A DNA stretch of 64,000 nucleotides from Rotaria sp. Silwood1 (Eukaryota > Rotifera > Eurotatoria > Philodinida > Philodinidae). Position 1 is the first letter of the stretch, and each line of letters begins with the position of its first letter. The notes under the pieces were generated by a model. That model ran no database searches. It saw only the letters and a program-made list of their open reading frames with translations, and had not been told where the DNA came from. Below, piece by piece: positions 50,874-63,570 of this stretch. The stretch is taken from NCBI GenBank assembly GCA_905250075.1, contig CAJNOP010000019.1:2019130-2083129 (forward strand), given 5' to 3'. A program made the translations under genes and the position numbers.

Positions 50874-51962
50874 AATAATTTGATGCAAGTCATATATTAC
50901 GCGATAAGTAATTATTTTATATGAGTGAATAAATGAAGATTATGATATAAATTAATTCTTTTCTGATTAATAATAAAGTATCATGTGAATAAACACTAAT
51001 AGACTCTATTGAATACAAATTTTCGTCAAATTGATATTTGTAATTTAATTATTAAAGAAATTCTAATTAAAGTAAGACGTTAATTTATATCAATTTCAAT
51101 GTTATTCTTAATCAAATAATCATTTTAAGGAATTCTTTCAATTCATATCGAATACTAAAGAATTTTACTTACAAAACAATCTTTCAAATGCAAAGTTGTC
51201 GATATTTTTTACTAACGTGCCCCAACTCCGTTTACAATGGATGACTTGTCACGAGATCGTTACTCTCTCAATCCTATCCATCTAACATAATTTGTTAGTG
51301 AGAAGTCAATCATTGTTTGACTGTAATGAGTACAACTTCAAAAAAAACCATTCGATTAATTTTCATCAATGTTCTTTGATCTATAAGTAATTAAGAATGT
51401 ACATTAAACTTGTTTCTTTTTTTTTTAAATAAAAAATCTCAAAGGAAATCATTCATCACCTACATTGTAATTTCATGCAATTTATGTACAGTTGTTTCGA
51501 AAACTATTTGAATTGATTTACTGTCGATTTTTGCTGCTGTTGTAAAAGTGTCCAGAGCAATCGAAATAGTGATTTGAAAAGGAAGTCTTTAATTCCAACA
51601 ACATTATTTTGCATAGAAAAATCAGTATTGCGGCTTCCATAGATTTGTTGTATTTCGGTCATAAAAACTATTGTGACAAACTGAAAGATATTTCATTTAG
51701 TAGAGAATTCTTTACTCATTTTAATCAACTAATCAAAACACCGTAGACGCAATATTACAAAATTAATTTGTTATAAATTAGAAACAAAAAAGAACTAGAC
51801 TAAGACTAAAATACGATCTTTTTATCTTTGGTTTATATTTATACATATAATTGGCACATTTTTAGAAAATGATTGTGACATACACAATATATCATGTGAT
51901 GACAGAATCAAGAGAGAGAAAGAAAAGCAAAACAATCGGTTTTTTTTAATGTTATAGTTGGA
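50874..51962. other. Intergenic, no gene seen
   Basis: AT-rich, with no supportable open frame. It separates the plus-strand adaptor from the minus-strand two-helix gene, so the two genes are convergent. Confidence 0.45.
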
Positions 51963-52622
51963 TTATGTCGTACTTGTTGGATGTGTTCGTATTCTGAAAA
52001 AACCTCTTGGACGTGATGCAATTATTATTTGACATTTATCAATAATTGTAACAATGAATGTAATCAAAAATACAATAATACCCGGTGTTGCTATTAAAGC
52101 TGGGATGAGTGTACGCCAAATAAATTCATGACGCGCACCAACAATATCTGGTGCAGATTTTAATGGTCGTTGTTCATTATCCATAGGATCAACATAACAT
52201 TGATATGAATTATTCACCTGATATCAGGAAAAAAAAACAGATAGTAAAGATAAGACAAAAAAATAACAAACAAAACGAAAACTACGAACCACTGTATTAT
52301 AAAGTGATATAGGTACGGTTGATTCTTCAAAAGTTCTTTTTGTATTATTTAATGGATGTATGATTGATATAATAAATTTACTTTCAATTATTGTCCATGA
52401 TGAATTATCATTTGAATTTGTTATTTCACGTACTATTATTTTATCAATATGACATTGAATAATAAATGAAAATGTTGCGTGTTGAAGTTTTATTTCTTGA
52501 TATTTAGAATATAATGGTAAATTACTTATTGAAATCATTGAACATAGTATTGTTGTTAATAGACAAATAAATATTATACCAACAAGCATTTCTTCTGATT
52601 TTAAATGTGATGATCCCATCAT
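51963..52622 (-). CDS. Two-helix membrane protein with extracellular loop (KCNMB/TipE-like topology)
   Basis: Two exons on the minus strand, about 52622-52290 and 52217-51963, phase 0 junction, 195 aa. Helix 1 spans about residues 11-33 (MLVGIIFICLLTTILCSMIS). Helix 2 is near residues 147-170 (LIPALIATPGIIVFLITFIV). The ~110-residue loop has SNDNSSW and NNTKRT glycosylation-like sites, plus Cys in IQCHIDK and SYQCYVDP. The short basic tail ends ARPRGFFRIRTHPTSTT-like. Short N-terminus, two helices and a glycosylated Cys-containing loop resemble potassium-channel beta subunits (KCNMB) and insect TipE auxiliaries; the YxCYVDP motif before helix 2 is suggestive, but Cys are fewer than in KCNMB. 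Assignment by topology only. The exact donor (GTTCGT at 52289 or GTGGTT at 52292) shifts one residue. Confidence 0.65.
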
Positions 52623-54479
52623 TGATAATCAATTATTAATGAATGAATGCAAGAATTGACCGATAAAACATAGATAGATACTGGACAGCGGTCAAAAATG
52701 ACAACGAATCGAATAACATCATTGATATTGTTCATCATCGCTAGAGGTCACAAGCTCTCTAGATTATGTTGTAGTAGGCGTCATAAACAGAGCGAAGGTT
52801 ATCATTTTTTTTCTTTATCGGTACCACTTGATTTGGTTCTTAGTGTCAGATATCGATGAGGTCAACTTTCAGCAACATATCTCAGTGAATAATATAGGTG
52901 AAGTAAATCTAATCAAATTATTTAAGACCTTCCTTTTCGAAAATTGATCTTGGCGTAAATAAATTTAAGTCTTATGATATTTTCAGAATTTATTGAGGCT
53001 ATAGTAGAGAGATTACGCGGTAAAATTTTCAGCTCTATATCATGATGTTTCTGAGAGATTTTCAACTAACAAGACTCGAAAATAGCTCATTTGGCAACCC
53101 GAAATTTTCGTTACGTCTTTATTCTATATACTACATTTTTATTCTTTAGAGAAGCACTAACTTTTCAAGCAGAAAATGACGATAATTTTGAACAGAATGA
53201 GGTGTCAAATAAGCATTCATATCATTTATGAAAGGCCAGGCCTCCAACTATCTTCCGATGTATTTATCTCAATTTTCATGTTTATAACGAAGATTTGATT
53301 TTTTTTTTGAGGAGACGAGAGCTTAATTAATGTATGACTATTATACATATAGTAGTTTAGATAAATTATTGAGTTTAAGCAAGATGATATCTGGGATTTG
53401 AAACTTGATAAATGTTTAGACAAAGTATGTTAGTTACTTTTTTGAAATAGTACTTTTATCTAAATGCGACTCTGAATTGTGTTAGGCAATGTAAATTCAT
53501 CGAAATTTTTTCCGGACAGAAACGAAAGGTATTTTTTGTGAAACAACTTAATAACAATCTTGTATGTATTACAACATAGTATTTATTGGTCTCAGTCCAT
53601 TTTTCTAAACGTATTTGAAATAAAACGAACAAATTTAAGAATTGATATTTACATGCGTGTGATAAAAGCAGATTTGAAGGTCTACTTACTTATTATATAC
53701 TCTCCTCAAGTCTTGTAAAAAATTGACTTTCGAATTTCGACTTCAAACGTTACACGGACAACATTCTTATGAACGTAGTTGATTGAACTAGTTGTACTTT
53801 CTCTAGCATTTTCTATCCGACAAACATCAATGTATGAATAGAATTTGCTTTTCCACATGAGAGAATATTGAATATCTGAGAATAAGAGATACTACAAAAA
53901 AATATTGTCGAATGAACTAATTCCACTGAGAGCTTGGTTCATGCAATGTTTGAATTCAAAAGTCGATTTTTCACGTGACTTGAGAGGAACCATAGTTTTG
54001 TGTTGAAATACCCAGTAAAATCTCAATATTTCAAGAATGAAGACCCAGAAAACCAGACTATTCTAGACCGTTCTATGACTCACTAATACTCATCAAATCA
54101 ACATTGTCTCAACCGAAAACCATGATTAGACATCTGGGAAAATTTTTTCGTATGGTTTCTGAAAGGCGGGTTCTGTTCTTTCCAATATATTTGTATCCGC
54201 TTCATTTATGGTTACGTAAGCAAAAAAGAAACTTTCACAAACCCATCCAATAGAATAAACGGGTTAGTCAATAACATAGCTCATACGAGAAGAGCTGATT
54301 ATGATTAGTTTCATGTAGCATTTCCAAATTATTCATTGATTTGTAAGCTGTTACACAACTAATCAAAACAGTATTCGACAAATATATGCTCATTTGAACC
54401 ATCGAGATGAAATCTGTATTATGTTCTAATTTTCTTTTGAAAGCTTAACAAATTTGTTACACTATAATTGACCTGATAT
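52623..54479. other. Intergenic, no gene seen
   Basis: No convincing coding potential. It contains the promoter region of the minus-strand two-helix gene and is otherwise featureless by eye. Confidence 0.45.
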
Positions 54480-54910
54480 TTGAATAATTTTGCAATTCAT
54501 GGTTTAAATGACTTGATCAATCAATGTTCTATTCAAAGTTTTCAACAAGTCAATTTAACATCATCTTTACCAAAAACTTTAATAACATGCCATGTAACAT
54601 TAACAAATAATAACTCATATTTAACAAGTCGTTTAAAATCATCTCATCTTGAATATATTCAACATAATTAACATCTTACTATTTTTAGTGGACCAATACT
54701 ATTTACTGAATCATCTAAAATGATTATTTTATTAGCAACAAATGATCTGCGACAAATTATAAATTTTATTGAACTGGAACCCTATACAGCATCAAAAAAT
54801 GTTTGAATATTGCTCATATAAAACCTTTTAAACAATTATTACCTGGTGCTAATAATCAACAGCTATTAAATAATTATTTACAAAAAAGAATTATTCTAAA
54901 CATACAATGA
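54480..54910 (+). pseudogene. Broken coding relic, family unknown
   Basis: Codon use resembles the real genes nearby. A first block of about 63 codons ends in a stop at 54669. After a TTTTTAG acceptor-like site a second block reads GPILFTESSKMIILLATND through LEPYTASKN, then meets a stop. A frame shift of one base within an A-run near 54800 reopens a frame that reads IAHIKPFKQLLPGANNQQ and ends in TGA at 54908. This looks like the 3' end of a decayed gene. The family is not recognised. Confidence 0.45.
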
Positions 54911-55161
54911 ACACTCTCACAAATCCTATCTTTTGTTTCTTTTTCTAATGCAAGCATTGTATTCGAATTAATAAATCAAATTTAATCTAAGTTATTTTTG
55001 TCTTTTTTATGTGTTATACTTTTAATACACTAATAGATATTATGTTTACTTGATTCAAATAAAATATGTATGAGATATTCAAGGGCAATTCATTGATGTG
55101 TATCATTTATGTTATTATGTATATCATGCAATATGATATTTTTATTTCTATTCAATAAAGA

Positions 55162-55931
55162 ATGTTTTCATCAGGTGTAACTTTATCTATTCTAGAAATT
55201 CCATCACGTTCATCAACTGATACCGTTGATGTTTTATTAACAAGTGATGAACATGAACGTGGTTGGCCACAAGGATTATTGGTTAAAAATCTTGTTGCTA
55301 CACATGATGGTCATTTATTTGTTACAATTTATTCAACAAAAGACATTGATGAAGTTGATCCTAGTTTATCAAAATCTACTAAAAGATTGTTAGTTATAAT
55401 TCCATTTAGCCCAACAGGTACCGTGAAATTTCACTTTTACGATTTTTATGTAAATGTTTGCTCACTTGGTCAATGTAATACCTAATATATCATTTAAACA
55501 AATAGTTAATATTGATTCAACTTTCTCTTTTAATGGATTTTATGTATTATCATATGAAAATGAGATATTATTATCTGTTGATTTAATGCTTGAACAAATA
55601 TTTAAAATTAATATTCATACAAAACAAGTTGAATTATGGTATGAAAATGATTTATTGAAAAACCATTCACATGATATACTTATACCTGATATTAATAGTA
55701 GACGTTGATGTTCACTTAATAATTATTTTTATTTAACACATACTCATCGTGCTATCATTCTTCGTTTAACAACTGATTCATTCAATTATCGATCAAAAAA
55801 GCAATAAGAGACAAGTATTCATAATATGGTTTGTGATGATTTTACTATGCCTCGTATGGAGTACAATTTATGTAACAACACATGTACATAACTTTCATAA
55901 ACGTTTAAGAACGATAAAAGATGGATAACTT
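55162..55931 (+). pseudogene. SMP-30/strictosidine-synthase-like beta-propeller pseudogene
   Basis: Propeller-like segments appear in order: LLVKNLVATHDGHLFVTIYS in 55162-55485, FKINIHTKQVELWYENDLL in about 55500-55708, then, after an in-frame TGA, a piece reading YFYLTHTHRAIILRLTT, matching the lYvt.t.r..ilRi strand of SMP-30/NHL-type propellers. Another stop follows. A DDFTMPR segment then continues in a different frame as IYVTTHVHNF, the counterpart of the DDF...G..YVTTH signature. Two stops plus a frame change near 55865 show the gene is dead or misassembled. The family comprises secreted or membrane-linked lactonase/hydrolase-like enzymes. The N-terminal blades are missing. Confidence 0.6.
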
Positions 55932-58900
55932 AGCTATTGAAGGGTGTTGAGAAAACAAAAAATGATCAAATCATTTTTATTTTCGATCAACGAAACATAG
56001 ACTCTCATTACTCTACTCGTAGTGGTGTACAAAGAGTAATAATTATAGATTTAACAGTTTATAGAGTTCGTTAAACTAATGTCGGTGCGGAACTTAAAGA
56101 TACTCGGTGATAATTTGAATGAAACAAGAAGGCAACTAACGATAAGCGTTTTTTAACACTCAAAAGAGAAAATATGAGTACGTCTATGGAATTCTGTTGA
56201 CTTTTAAGCAAGTTTTTTTCCTTTTGATATCAAAGTTTCATCGAAATGACAGATCATTTTCATACATTCTTTTGAATGTTTTTTGGAAATCATTGGCTTT
56301 ATAAATAATTTTGTACTATATATATTATTAGCTAAAAAGATGTTCCTATGTCTTCTCTTTCGATTATTTGAAAACCCCAGATCGATAGCTATTTGCATTC
56401 TCGACTTATCCTATTTTTAACCCAATATCTTAAAGTTTCGCGCCAACATTAATGGTTATTAATCTTCCGTTTTAATGTAAGAAACAGTATCGATACTGAG
56501 GCACTTGTTAAAGATCCGTCATCCATTGTTTAGTTTTGTTGAATAGCCGCAATCCTTGATTCAACGACTAAATCAAGAAAAACAGAAATTCATTTTTCAT
56601 TAAGTACTATAGATAGAAACATTCGTAGTGGGAATAATTACATTCTAGATATCAAATACTTCTTTTTAGTTATTGGTTTATTATTATCTCCGAAGATATT
56701 TTTCAGAAGATGTTATGTCAGACAAAATGGTTTTAATTGCATTCAGCGATAGATTATGGTGTTGTAGAATAAAGACTGAATGTTAAGTCTAGATAAAATA
56801 TTGATTTAAAAAAGATTAATTACAATGAAAGAAGTTGAATTAATCAAATGACAAATAAGGAGAAGAAATATGAAAACTTACATGAGTAAAATTGTTCGCT
56901 TGTTGAAATATTGGCGATCTCAAAGAAAGGAAAACGTCATCTTCAAATGTATTTATCGTGTGCTATTTTTCTCTATGCGTATGTATAGGTTGATGAACAC
57001 AAAGCATGCATACCAGCTAAATTTAGTTTTGTGAAAATTGTTCATATACAGATTATTCCCGTATATACTAGATGTCGATAAAACCTTGGATATCCATTAT
57101 TTATCTTTGTTTGGATACAGGATGTATTAAGTCATATATCATGAACGAACTAGGACTTTATCATCGACCACAATTAATGACACAAATATATTCACCTAAG
57201 ACTGATTCATTAGATAAAATTCTATAAATATAAGTCTTTGTATCAGTATAGAAATCATACGAACAAGATAAATACAAAGTCACATAGCTTACGAAGAGAC
57301 GATTTTAACTGTTCAATCGGTTTTTCTTCAATATATGTTAAGTTGTATGTGATTGACTACAGTGATTTTGCATATCCGGATCTTGGCTGTTGACTTCTTT
57401 TTAACAAGTCAAGTCTTTTCATCAAATATGGTTTTTAATATCTATCTTTAATGCATAATTTTATGAAATATTAACAGGTATATTTTGTTACGGCTACTCT
57501 TATGCTAAATTTCAATAATTCAAATGTAAGCAATAAAATATGTCATTCGTTGAATGAGAACAATCATTTGATTTGTATATCTTCTTGTTTCTTTCTCAAA
57601 TACTCCAACAATTGCTTTTGTGTTTCGAAATTCGACTCTTCACTGCGCAACTGGTATGAATATAATAAATCTAATAATAAGAACAAATATGGTTATCATA
57701 TATAACATGATTGTTCGAGTTGGAAAAATTTTATACATCGAGTACATCAAACTCACATGCCATCAATAAATACTTCCGACTTGTCGAATAAACGGATTAC
57801 GTAGGTTCACAAAATTATTTTTGAAAAATATTTAAAGAAATTAAAATGTATTGTACTTAAAAAGCACTTGGATAAAGATTATACTTAGCATAGACCTGTT
57901 ATTTAGAATATCATAAATTGAATTAGAAAATTAAAAAGAAAATGTTCATACCAATTATTGGAAGCAAAACAAATGTTCTATTTTCAGAAAAAAGAGTGAT
58001 AAATTATTTTTGTTTCTATTGCAAATAAATGTTATCATTCTTAGGTTTAATTGAATAACTATGAAGTATTTTTTTCAAAATTGATCATTGTGTATGACTT
58101 TTGTATTATATCATCATTTACCTTCCTTATATCAGGATATTGCGGACAGGGGTCTAGACTCAGATATCTGTGTTCCTCCAAAGTACTTCTGGTGAGCAAC
58201 TTCAATTTGAATTCATCTATGATGACATTTTATACCAGGTGTTCACAACGAAGATCTGATTGAATTCGATCACCTTTTCGATTCTAATTGTTCGCGTTGC
58301 ATTTTCCCATTGAATCTACAATAAAAATATCAGTATGCTCGGCCGATAAGTAACAAGATAGTGGTAATGACAAATATGAAACCGACATAGAATCAAATTT
58401 AAGTAAAAATCATGCAAGTTTGATAATCATGCCGGAAAACACCATAGGAACAGTAACATTGGAATAAATAAACTACATCGTAGCCTACATGAAATTCAAT
58501 TGGTTCACAAAACCTGAAATTCTGTTGAGTAAAAGCAAGATATTCGGCAGTAATCTGAATATTTTTAGCTTTTTGATGATTGAATATCATAACTTCTTGT
58601 GTCATACTGAAACTATCTTTCGAGTGAAATATTTATCAAAATTTGAAACTGCTAAAAATAGGACCATTTGCTTCTAGGATGTGAGGAAGGATTTAGATAA
58701 GACCCACACCCACACTCACATTCATTCCTTACTTTAAAAATCATCACGTAATTAATTTTAGATGTCAAAGACGTTTACTCAACCAGAACAATTTCTTTGA
58801 CTCATTCATCTTTTCTTCTTGGAGATAAATTTACAATCATGTGCATCATTATATAGAGATATATTATATAAATCGTGTTAAGATTTCCTGTGCATCCTCT

Positions 58901-59226
58901 ATATGTCTATTTGATATAAATGTTGTTCATTGGTACTGTTAGGTCGCAACTTTTAGATCATTCATCAGATACTTTTTCAGACTTGACGTGTTCGATGAAT
59001 GCTTCATTACCGTATCAAACGATATTTTTTTTAAATCGAATAGAATGCTCATTTTGTACAGAATACAGTAATATTGTGATATACTTTTTTTACGACCGAT
59101 TAATATGACATGAAGAAAAGAGGTGTAATTACGCCCCACTAATGGAAGAAAGAAAGCGAAAACATTCTCTTATTTTTTACGATTTTTATACTTATTTTGA
59201 AGGTAAATGGCTCGATTTATGCGCTG
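55932..59226. other. Intergenic, no gene supported
   Basis: Only short open frames of 60-70 codons on both strands, without motifs. No transposon ends recognised before the fold-back element at 59227. Confidence 0.45.
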
Positions 59227-59520
59227 TCCTAAAATTATTTTAATTATACGATATAGTCATCATTATATAGAAGAGACCTGCAGTAAATTGACGACAGCAC
59301 AAAACACAGAAAGAAAGGTCTGAACGCATAAATCGAGCCATTTACTTTCAAAACAAGCATGTAAATGCTTAGTTTTTATATGTTTGTGCTTGTTTTGAAG
59401 ATAAGTGCTTCGATTTATGCATTCATACGTTTCTTTCTGTATTTTGTGCTGTCGTCATCTTGCTACAGTTCTCTTCTGTACACTTATGACTATATCGTAC
59501 AAATTAAAATAATTTTAGGA
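59227..59520. mobile_element. Imperfect fold-back/MITE-like palindrome
   Basis: Ends TCCTAAAATTATTTTAATT and its complement. The arms (59227-59359 and 59388-59520, about 133 bp) are roughly 85% complementary by eye, around a 28-bp loop. Both arms carry GACGACAGCACAAAA-like and CATAAATCGA-like blocks. The flank immediately left (about 59195-59226, GTAAATGGCTCGATTTATGC) is an inverted copy of the inner part of the left arm, so the element is nested or rearranged. No clear target duplication was found. Confidence 0.7.
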
Positions 59521-62160
59521 TGCTAGACATTTCGATTTTCTTTTAGATAAATAAATAATTAACATAGATTTATGTTCAAAAGCACTACCGGCAGCTTCAG
59601 CATAGGTCAATTTGATAGCTTTTCGCTCTATGAGAGCCTAAGTGAAGAAATTGATCTCAAGAAAATTGATTTCTTCTTACTCAAATTGTTACACAAAGTG
59701 TTAGAAAATGATCTCTGGTAGGCTTATTCATATAATATATGCTTCACCTCTGCAGTGTTCGTTTCAAAAGTCAATGTATAGAATCACAACATTGATAACA
59801 ACCACCTAAATTAATATTCAAAGAGGAAAAAACAGTGGTTGCGCAAAGAATTGCGAAAGATACTGTTCTCTAGTAAATCTAATTCGATACTTGGAATCAA
59901 ATTCTAGAGTCATAAAATGGTGTTAAAGATGAAGAAGGCACAAAAACATGTCTAGAGTATGGAATTCTTCGGAATTTTTTTTATATAGCCGATGTTTTTT
60001 CTCAATATTTTCATACCATTTTTGTAAGCTTCAAAATGGCCTTCATTCAAGCATATAAAAACTAGCTTCATCGATTATTGCCTTTAAGCATTCAATTAGA
60101 TATTTATCATCAATAGTCTGATTTTATAGTAGTGACTATTTCAATCCGTCTGTTCACAACAGAAGCATGTGCTATATGAATAATTCCATCAGAGATTACT
60201 TTTCAATCCCTTGTATGACAATTTGAGTCAGAAGAAAACAATTTTTTCAAAGGAAACAACTTCTCCACATGTCGACTCTTCTGCTTTGCTAAGAAAGCCA
60301 GTTTCCAGAAGAGTCTCGGTGGCGTCAAAAGACTAACATTTCAACATATTTTCTACCAATTCAAAAAGATTTCACCGTAATTCTACAAAACTAACGAGTG
60401 AAACACAATGTAACTGTTTCTCATAAAAATGAAAATAGTTGTTATTTTTATCAGAAACTGTTAGAAGGTTCCGGGGACACCAGCGTAAATTGTCTGTGAC
60501 TATCTCTAATCAGAACTAATACACTGTATCACGAGAAAGAAAAATAATTGATTCCAAGATTTTCAATCCATAGAAAGCCGAAAACCTTAAAATTCAAACA
60601 ATTTGACATCCAAATAACCGTAAAATACTAGTCTAAAAGCCGAATATTTCATTGTTTCAAAATGCATTATTTTATAGTCGGAAAACCCATAATACCATGT
60701 CGACATATCTGTTACGATTTGTGAGGTAGAGTAGAGGTTCAATTTTCTTGCTATATACTTCAACACTCATTTGCAATCGTATTTCACAAAATGGTACTTT
60801 TTCAACGCAGACCCCGACACTCTATGTCCAATGTTTAGAAATACACGAATCGGTAATTCTACATAGGTCGTGCTTGAAAAACGTACTTCGAACAGACCGA
60901 TATGCAAACACAGCCGAATTAATCACTACCATGGTCATACAGGTCATTCACTTTCAGCCTAGGAATATACAGAGGTATTGTGGAGTTCTTAAATCAGGTT
61001 CGATTCACAACGTCATCCTGATTACACAGTCTCTGCTGTTTTCCTTTCGGTACTGTATTGCTAATATTCCAGTGTCGTTAACTATTCATTGATTGGCTCA
61101 TTTTTTGTCTCTAAACAAACAGACCTTATTATAGTCAATATCTCATCTGTTGATCAGTTTTTTTTCCATTTCAGACAATTTTGATTTACCGTTTGTAAAT
61201 TAATCCAGTGCCTAAAACTGTTATGATGCAACAGGGAGCAACAAGGCATTCAAATATCATCGAGTAAGTCCTCGCTTATTTGATTCCTTGTTTTATCTGT
61301 AGTCAATTTCAGCATTTCTGGAAGTTACGTATAGTAGATAGAAGAGTGCATAATTATTTCTACTCAAAAGCAAAGGACGATTATGACCTACTTTCAGCTA
61401 TTACTTAAAAGTATAACCTCAACGGCCTATCGAATGAGTTTGAATGGTTTCAAGTTTTGAACAAGGTTCCCTTGAAGTACTCGTTTCAGAAAATCGATTT
61501 GTGTTTTGCTAAAAGAATCACTTTTGAAGCAAACTTATTTGATTATCTCAAAGAGCAATCTTCTCTTAAATATGGTTTGATTCATCAAATAAAAGTGATC
61601 GTCCATTGTTGTGATCACTAATTCATTCATATGAATATGCGAGTCGGTTTCAGTCTTCAGTTGTACGACGTCTCTCTATCACTTGACAATTTTTATGTGA
61701 AATTTGAATTACATTTCTCCAAATTGAATTTTATACGACTATCATAGCTTCATTTATGATTTCGGGCACTTTTTGAGAGATAAGGACGACTAAAATAAAA
61801 TAATCTAATCACAACATCTCGAGAAATAACTATGAAATAAAGCATTTCTCGCTAATTCGTTTCGTATATAGTTTTCTAGTAGTAGCTACAAAAACAGGCA
61901 TCAATTATTAGAACCCATTATTCTAATAAATTACCAAAACGATATTTTTATGAAATCAAGTTAGTCATTTAAGATACAAAAATGAATTATTAAGAGACTG
62001 CTTCAGGGTCTGTAAAAACCTAACGTGTGTTGGAATTCGAATACGATTCATAAAGAAATCAGACTGAATTCGAAATCTGGTACGACAACCATGAAATTCA
62101 AAGACTTGATAAAATTCATTTCAACTTCGACAAGATTTCAGACAGAGTTTATAGTTTTAG
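59521..62160. other. No firm gene; less AT-rich than the centre of the window
   Basis: Base composition rises slightly in G+C. An open frame at 60748-61092 (+, 114 codons) and a splice-bounded segment at 61209-61263 look somewhat exon-like. The latter cannot be phased with the exons that begin at 62161, so neither is annotated as coding. Confidence 0.35.
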
Positions 62161-63236
62161 GCAAGTATGGATCATTACAGGAATCGTGATGATTTGTGTC
62201 CATAAAATTCATCCATTACCAACGGCAACAAGCATCGACAGCGGTAATGCTATGAACGTTGTCAATATATTTTTGCTAATAAATCTATTGGAATTCTATT
62301 CTCATAGATGCAGATTCAGTGTCGGTTTCACTATCAACGATCACTTCTAACAACGGCTTCGACAGTGAAGCTCATGCAACTCAATCGGGATCGAGCGTAC
62401 GTCTTTTCTTTGATTATGTATGTCTTACAATCACTTTTCTTATACTTTAGACTAATGAAGTATTTGACCAATCTGAACTATTAACAAGTTTTTCCAAAGG
62501 AAAGAGGTAAGTAAATGCCGAGTTTCTTTTGAATCGTTGTCATCCCTGATATTCGAACATTTATCTAGACGATTGTCTCGAGCAATTTGTTTCACTTTCC
62601 CATGGCTTACCAAAAATTGTAAAGGTAATTTGCCACTTTTGGTTCTTCACATAGCGGAAGAATGCTTCTCTTACGGAGAAGCAACGTATTTGTACATTTT
62701 ATAAAACTGTCTTCATTACTAAATAGGAAAAACGCTGTATATTTATACTAGAAATCGGCAAAAATAGCAATAAAATACAATCGCTCATTCCATTTGAATA
62801 AGATTTTCCTTTCCAGTTACTCTTTCGTCTAAATTACTCAATAAACTAACTTCGATAGCTTCAAAGATTTTCTACTGAAAATTTTGAAGTGTCCTCCGTT
62901 TGTCTTTTTATCATGTATCATCTATTTCATGCATTGTGCTCAAATTTGTTTTAATGACAGTTATATTTCCTCTTGGCTAAAACAATGATGAGTTAGCTAT
63001 ACTGGAGACAAATTTCTCAGAGTTTATCTTTTTGCCGTAAGCCAAGAGAAGTTCAACAGTTTATAGAAAAAAAAACACGGATTGGTCAATGTCAAAAAAC
63101 CAAAAATATATTGTGGATTCATCTTTGATCGATTTGTTTTGAACTACTACAGAATCAGCAACAACAACCACAAGGGCAACCACCACCACACGATTGACAA
63201 CAACGACTATCAGAACGACGGTAACGACATCAACAT
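62161..63236 (+). CDS. Partial gene with Thr-rich linker, runs off the right edge
   Basis: Five exons with matching phases: 62161-62243, 62308-62396, 62451-62506, 62569-62624 and 63153-63236. Splice sites are consensus (GTAATG, GTACGT, GTAAGT, GTAATT, GTAAGT; acceptors end in AG after pyrimidines). The predicted product reads a hydrophobic piece (WIITGIVMICV), a Ser/Thr-rich stretch, FDQSELLTSFSKGKRRLSR, AICFTFPWLTKNCK, then a Thr-rich linker of about 25 residues built of TTTT-R and TTTT-L repeats. Such Thr-rich linkers typically join a membrane segment to extracellular repeats. Neither the start Met nor the stop is in view. Codons are less biased to A/T-ending than in the other genes here. 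The 528-bp intron before the Thr-rich exon may hide another exon. Confidence 0.5.
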
Positions 63237-63570
63237 GTAAGTGTCATTTGTATGCATTCGACTCTTTTCGTTCGTCATTTATAAATTACTAAATCGATGA
63301 TTAGTAGACCATTTGTGAATTAACTGCTAAACATCGATCTAATTTATATCTTACGATCTCTTAGTGACTGACTGACTAATGCGAATTAGATCAGAATAAC
63401 AGCTGAAAACATGTAGAAATTACTTGAGAATGTAAAGCTCGCTAATGCGGAGAAAGAAGACTAAATTCTGGTTCTCGTATGAAGTTTCATTTATTATGAT
63501 GTCCATAAAGTTATCAGCATATTCGAGTATTTTAAAAAAATATTCGATTCAGGAGTTGTCCTGGTCAAAT
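63237..63570 (+). other. Intron sequence after the Thr-rich exon
   Basis: Follows the GTAAGT donor at 63237. Nothing coding-like was seen; it leads into the tandem repeat at 63571. Confidence 0.35.

Noticed and set aside
60980-61000. GGTTCGATTC resembling a tRNA T-loop
   Set aside because: No acceptor, D-arm or anticodon arm could be folded around it.
61209-61263. Splice-bounded 55-bp segment as an exon of the right-edge gene
   Set aside because: The phase needed to join the later exons would place an in-frame TGA inside it.
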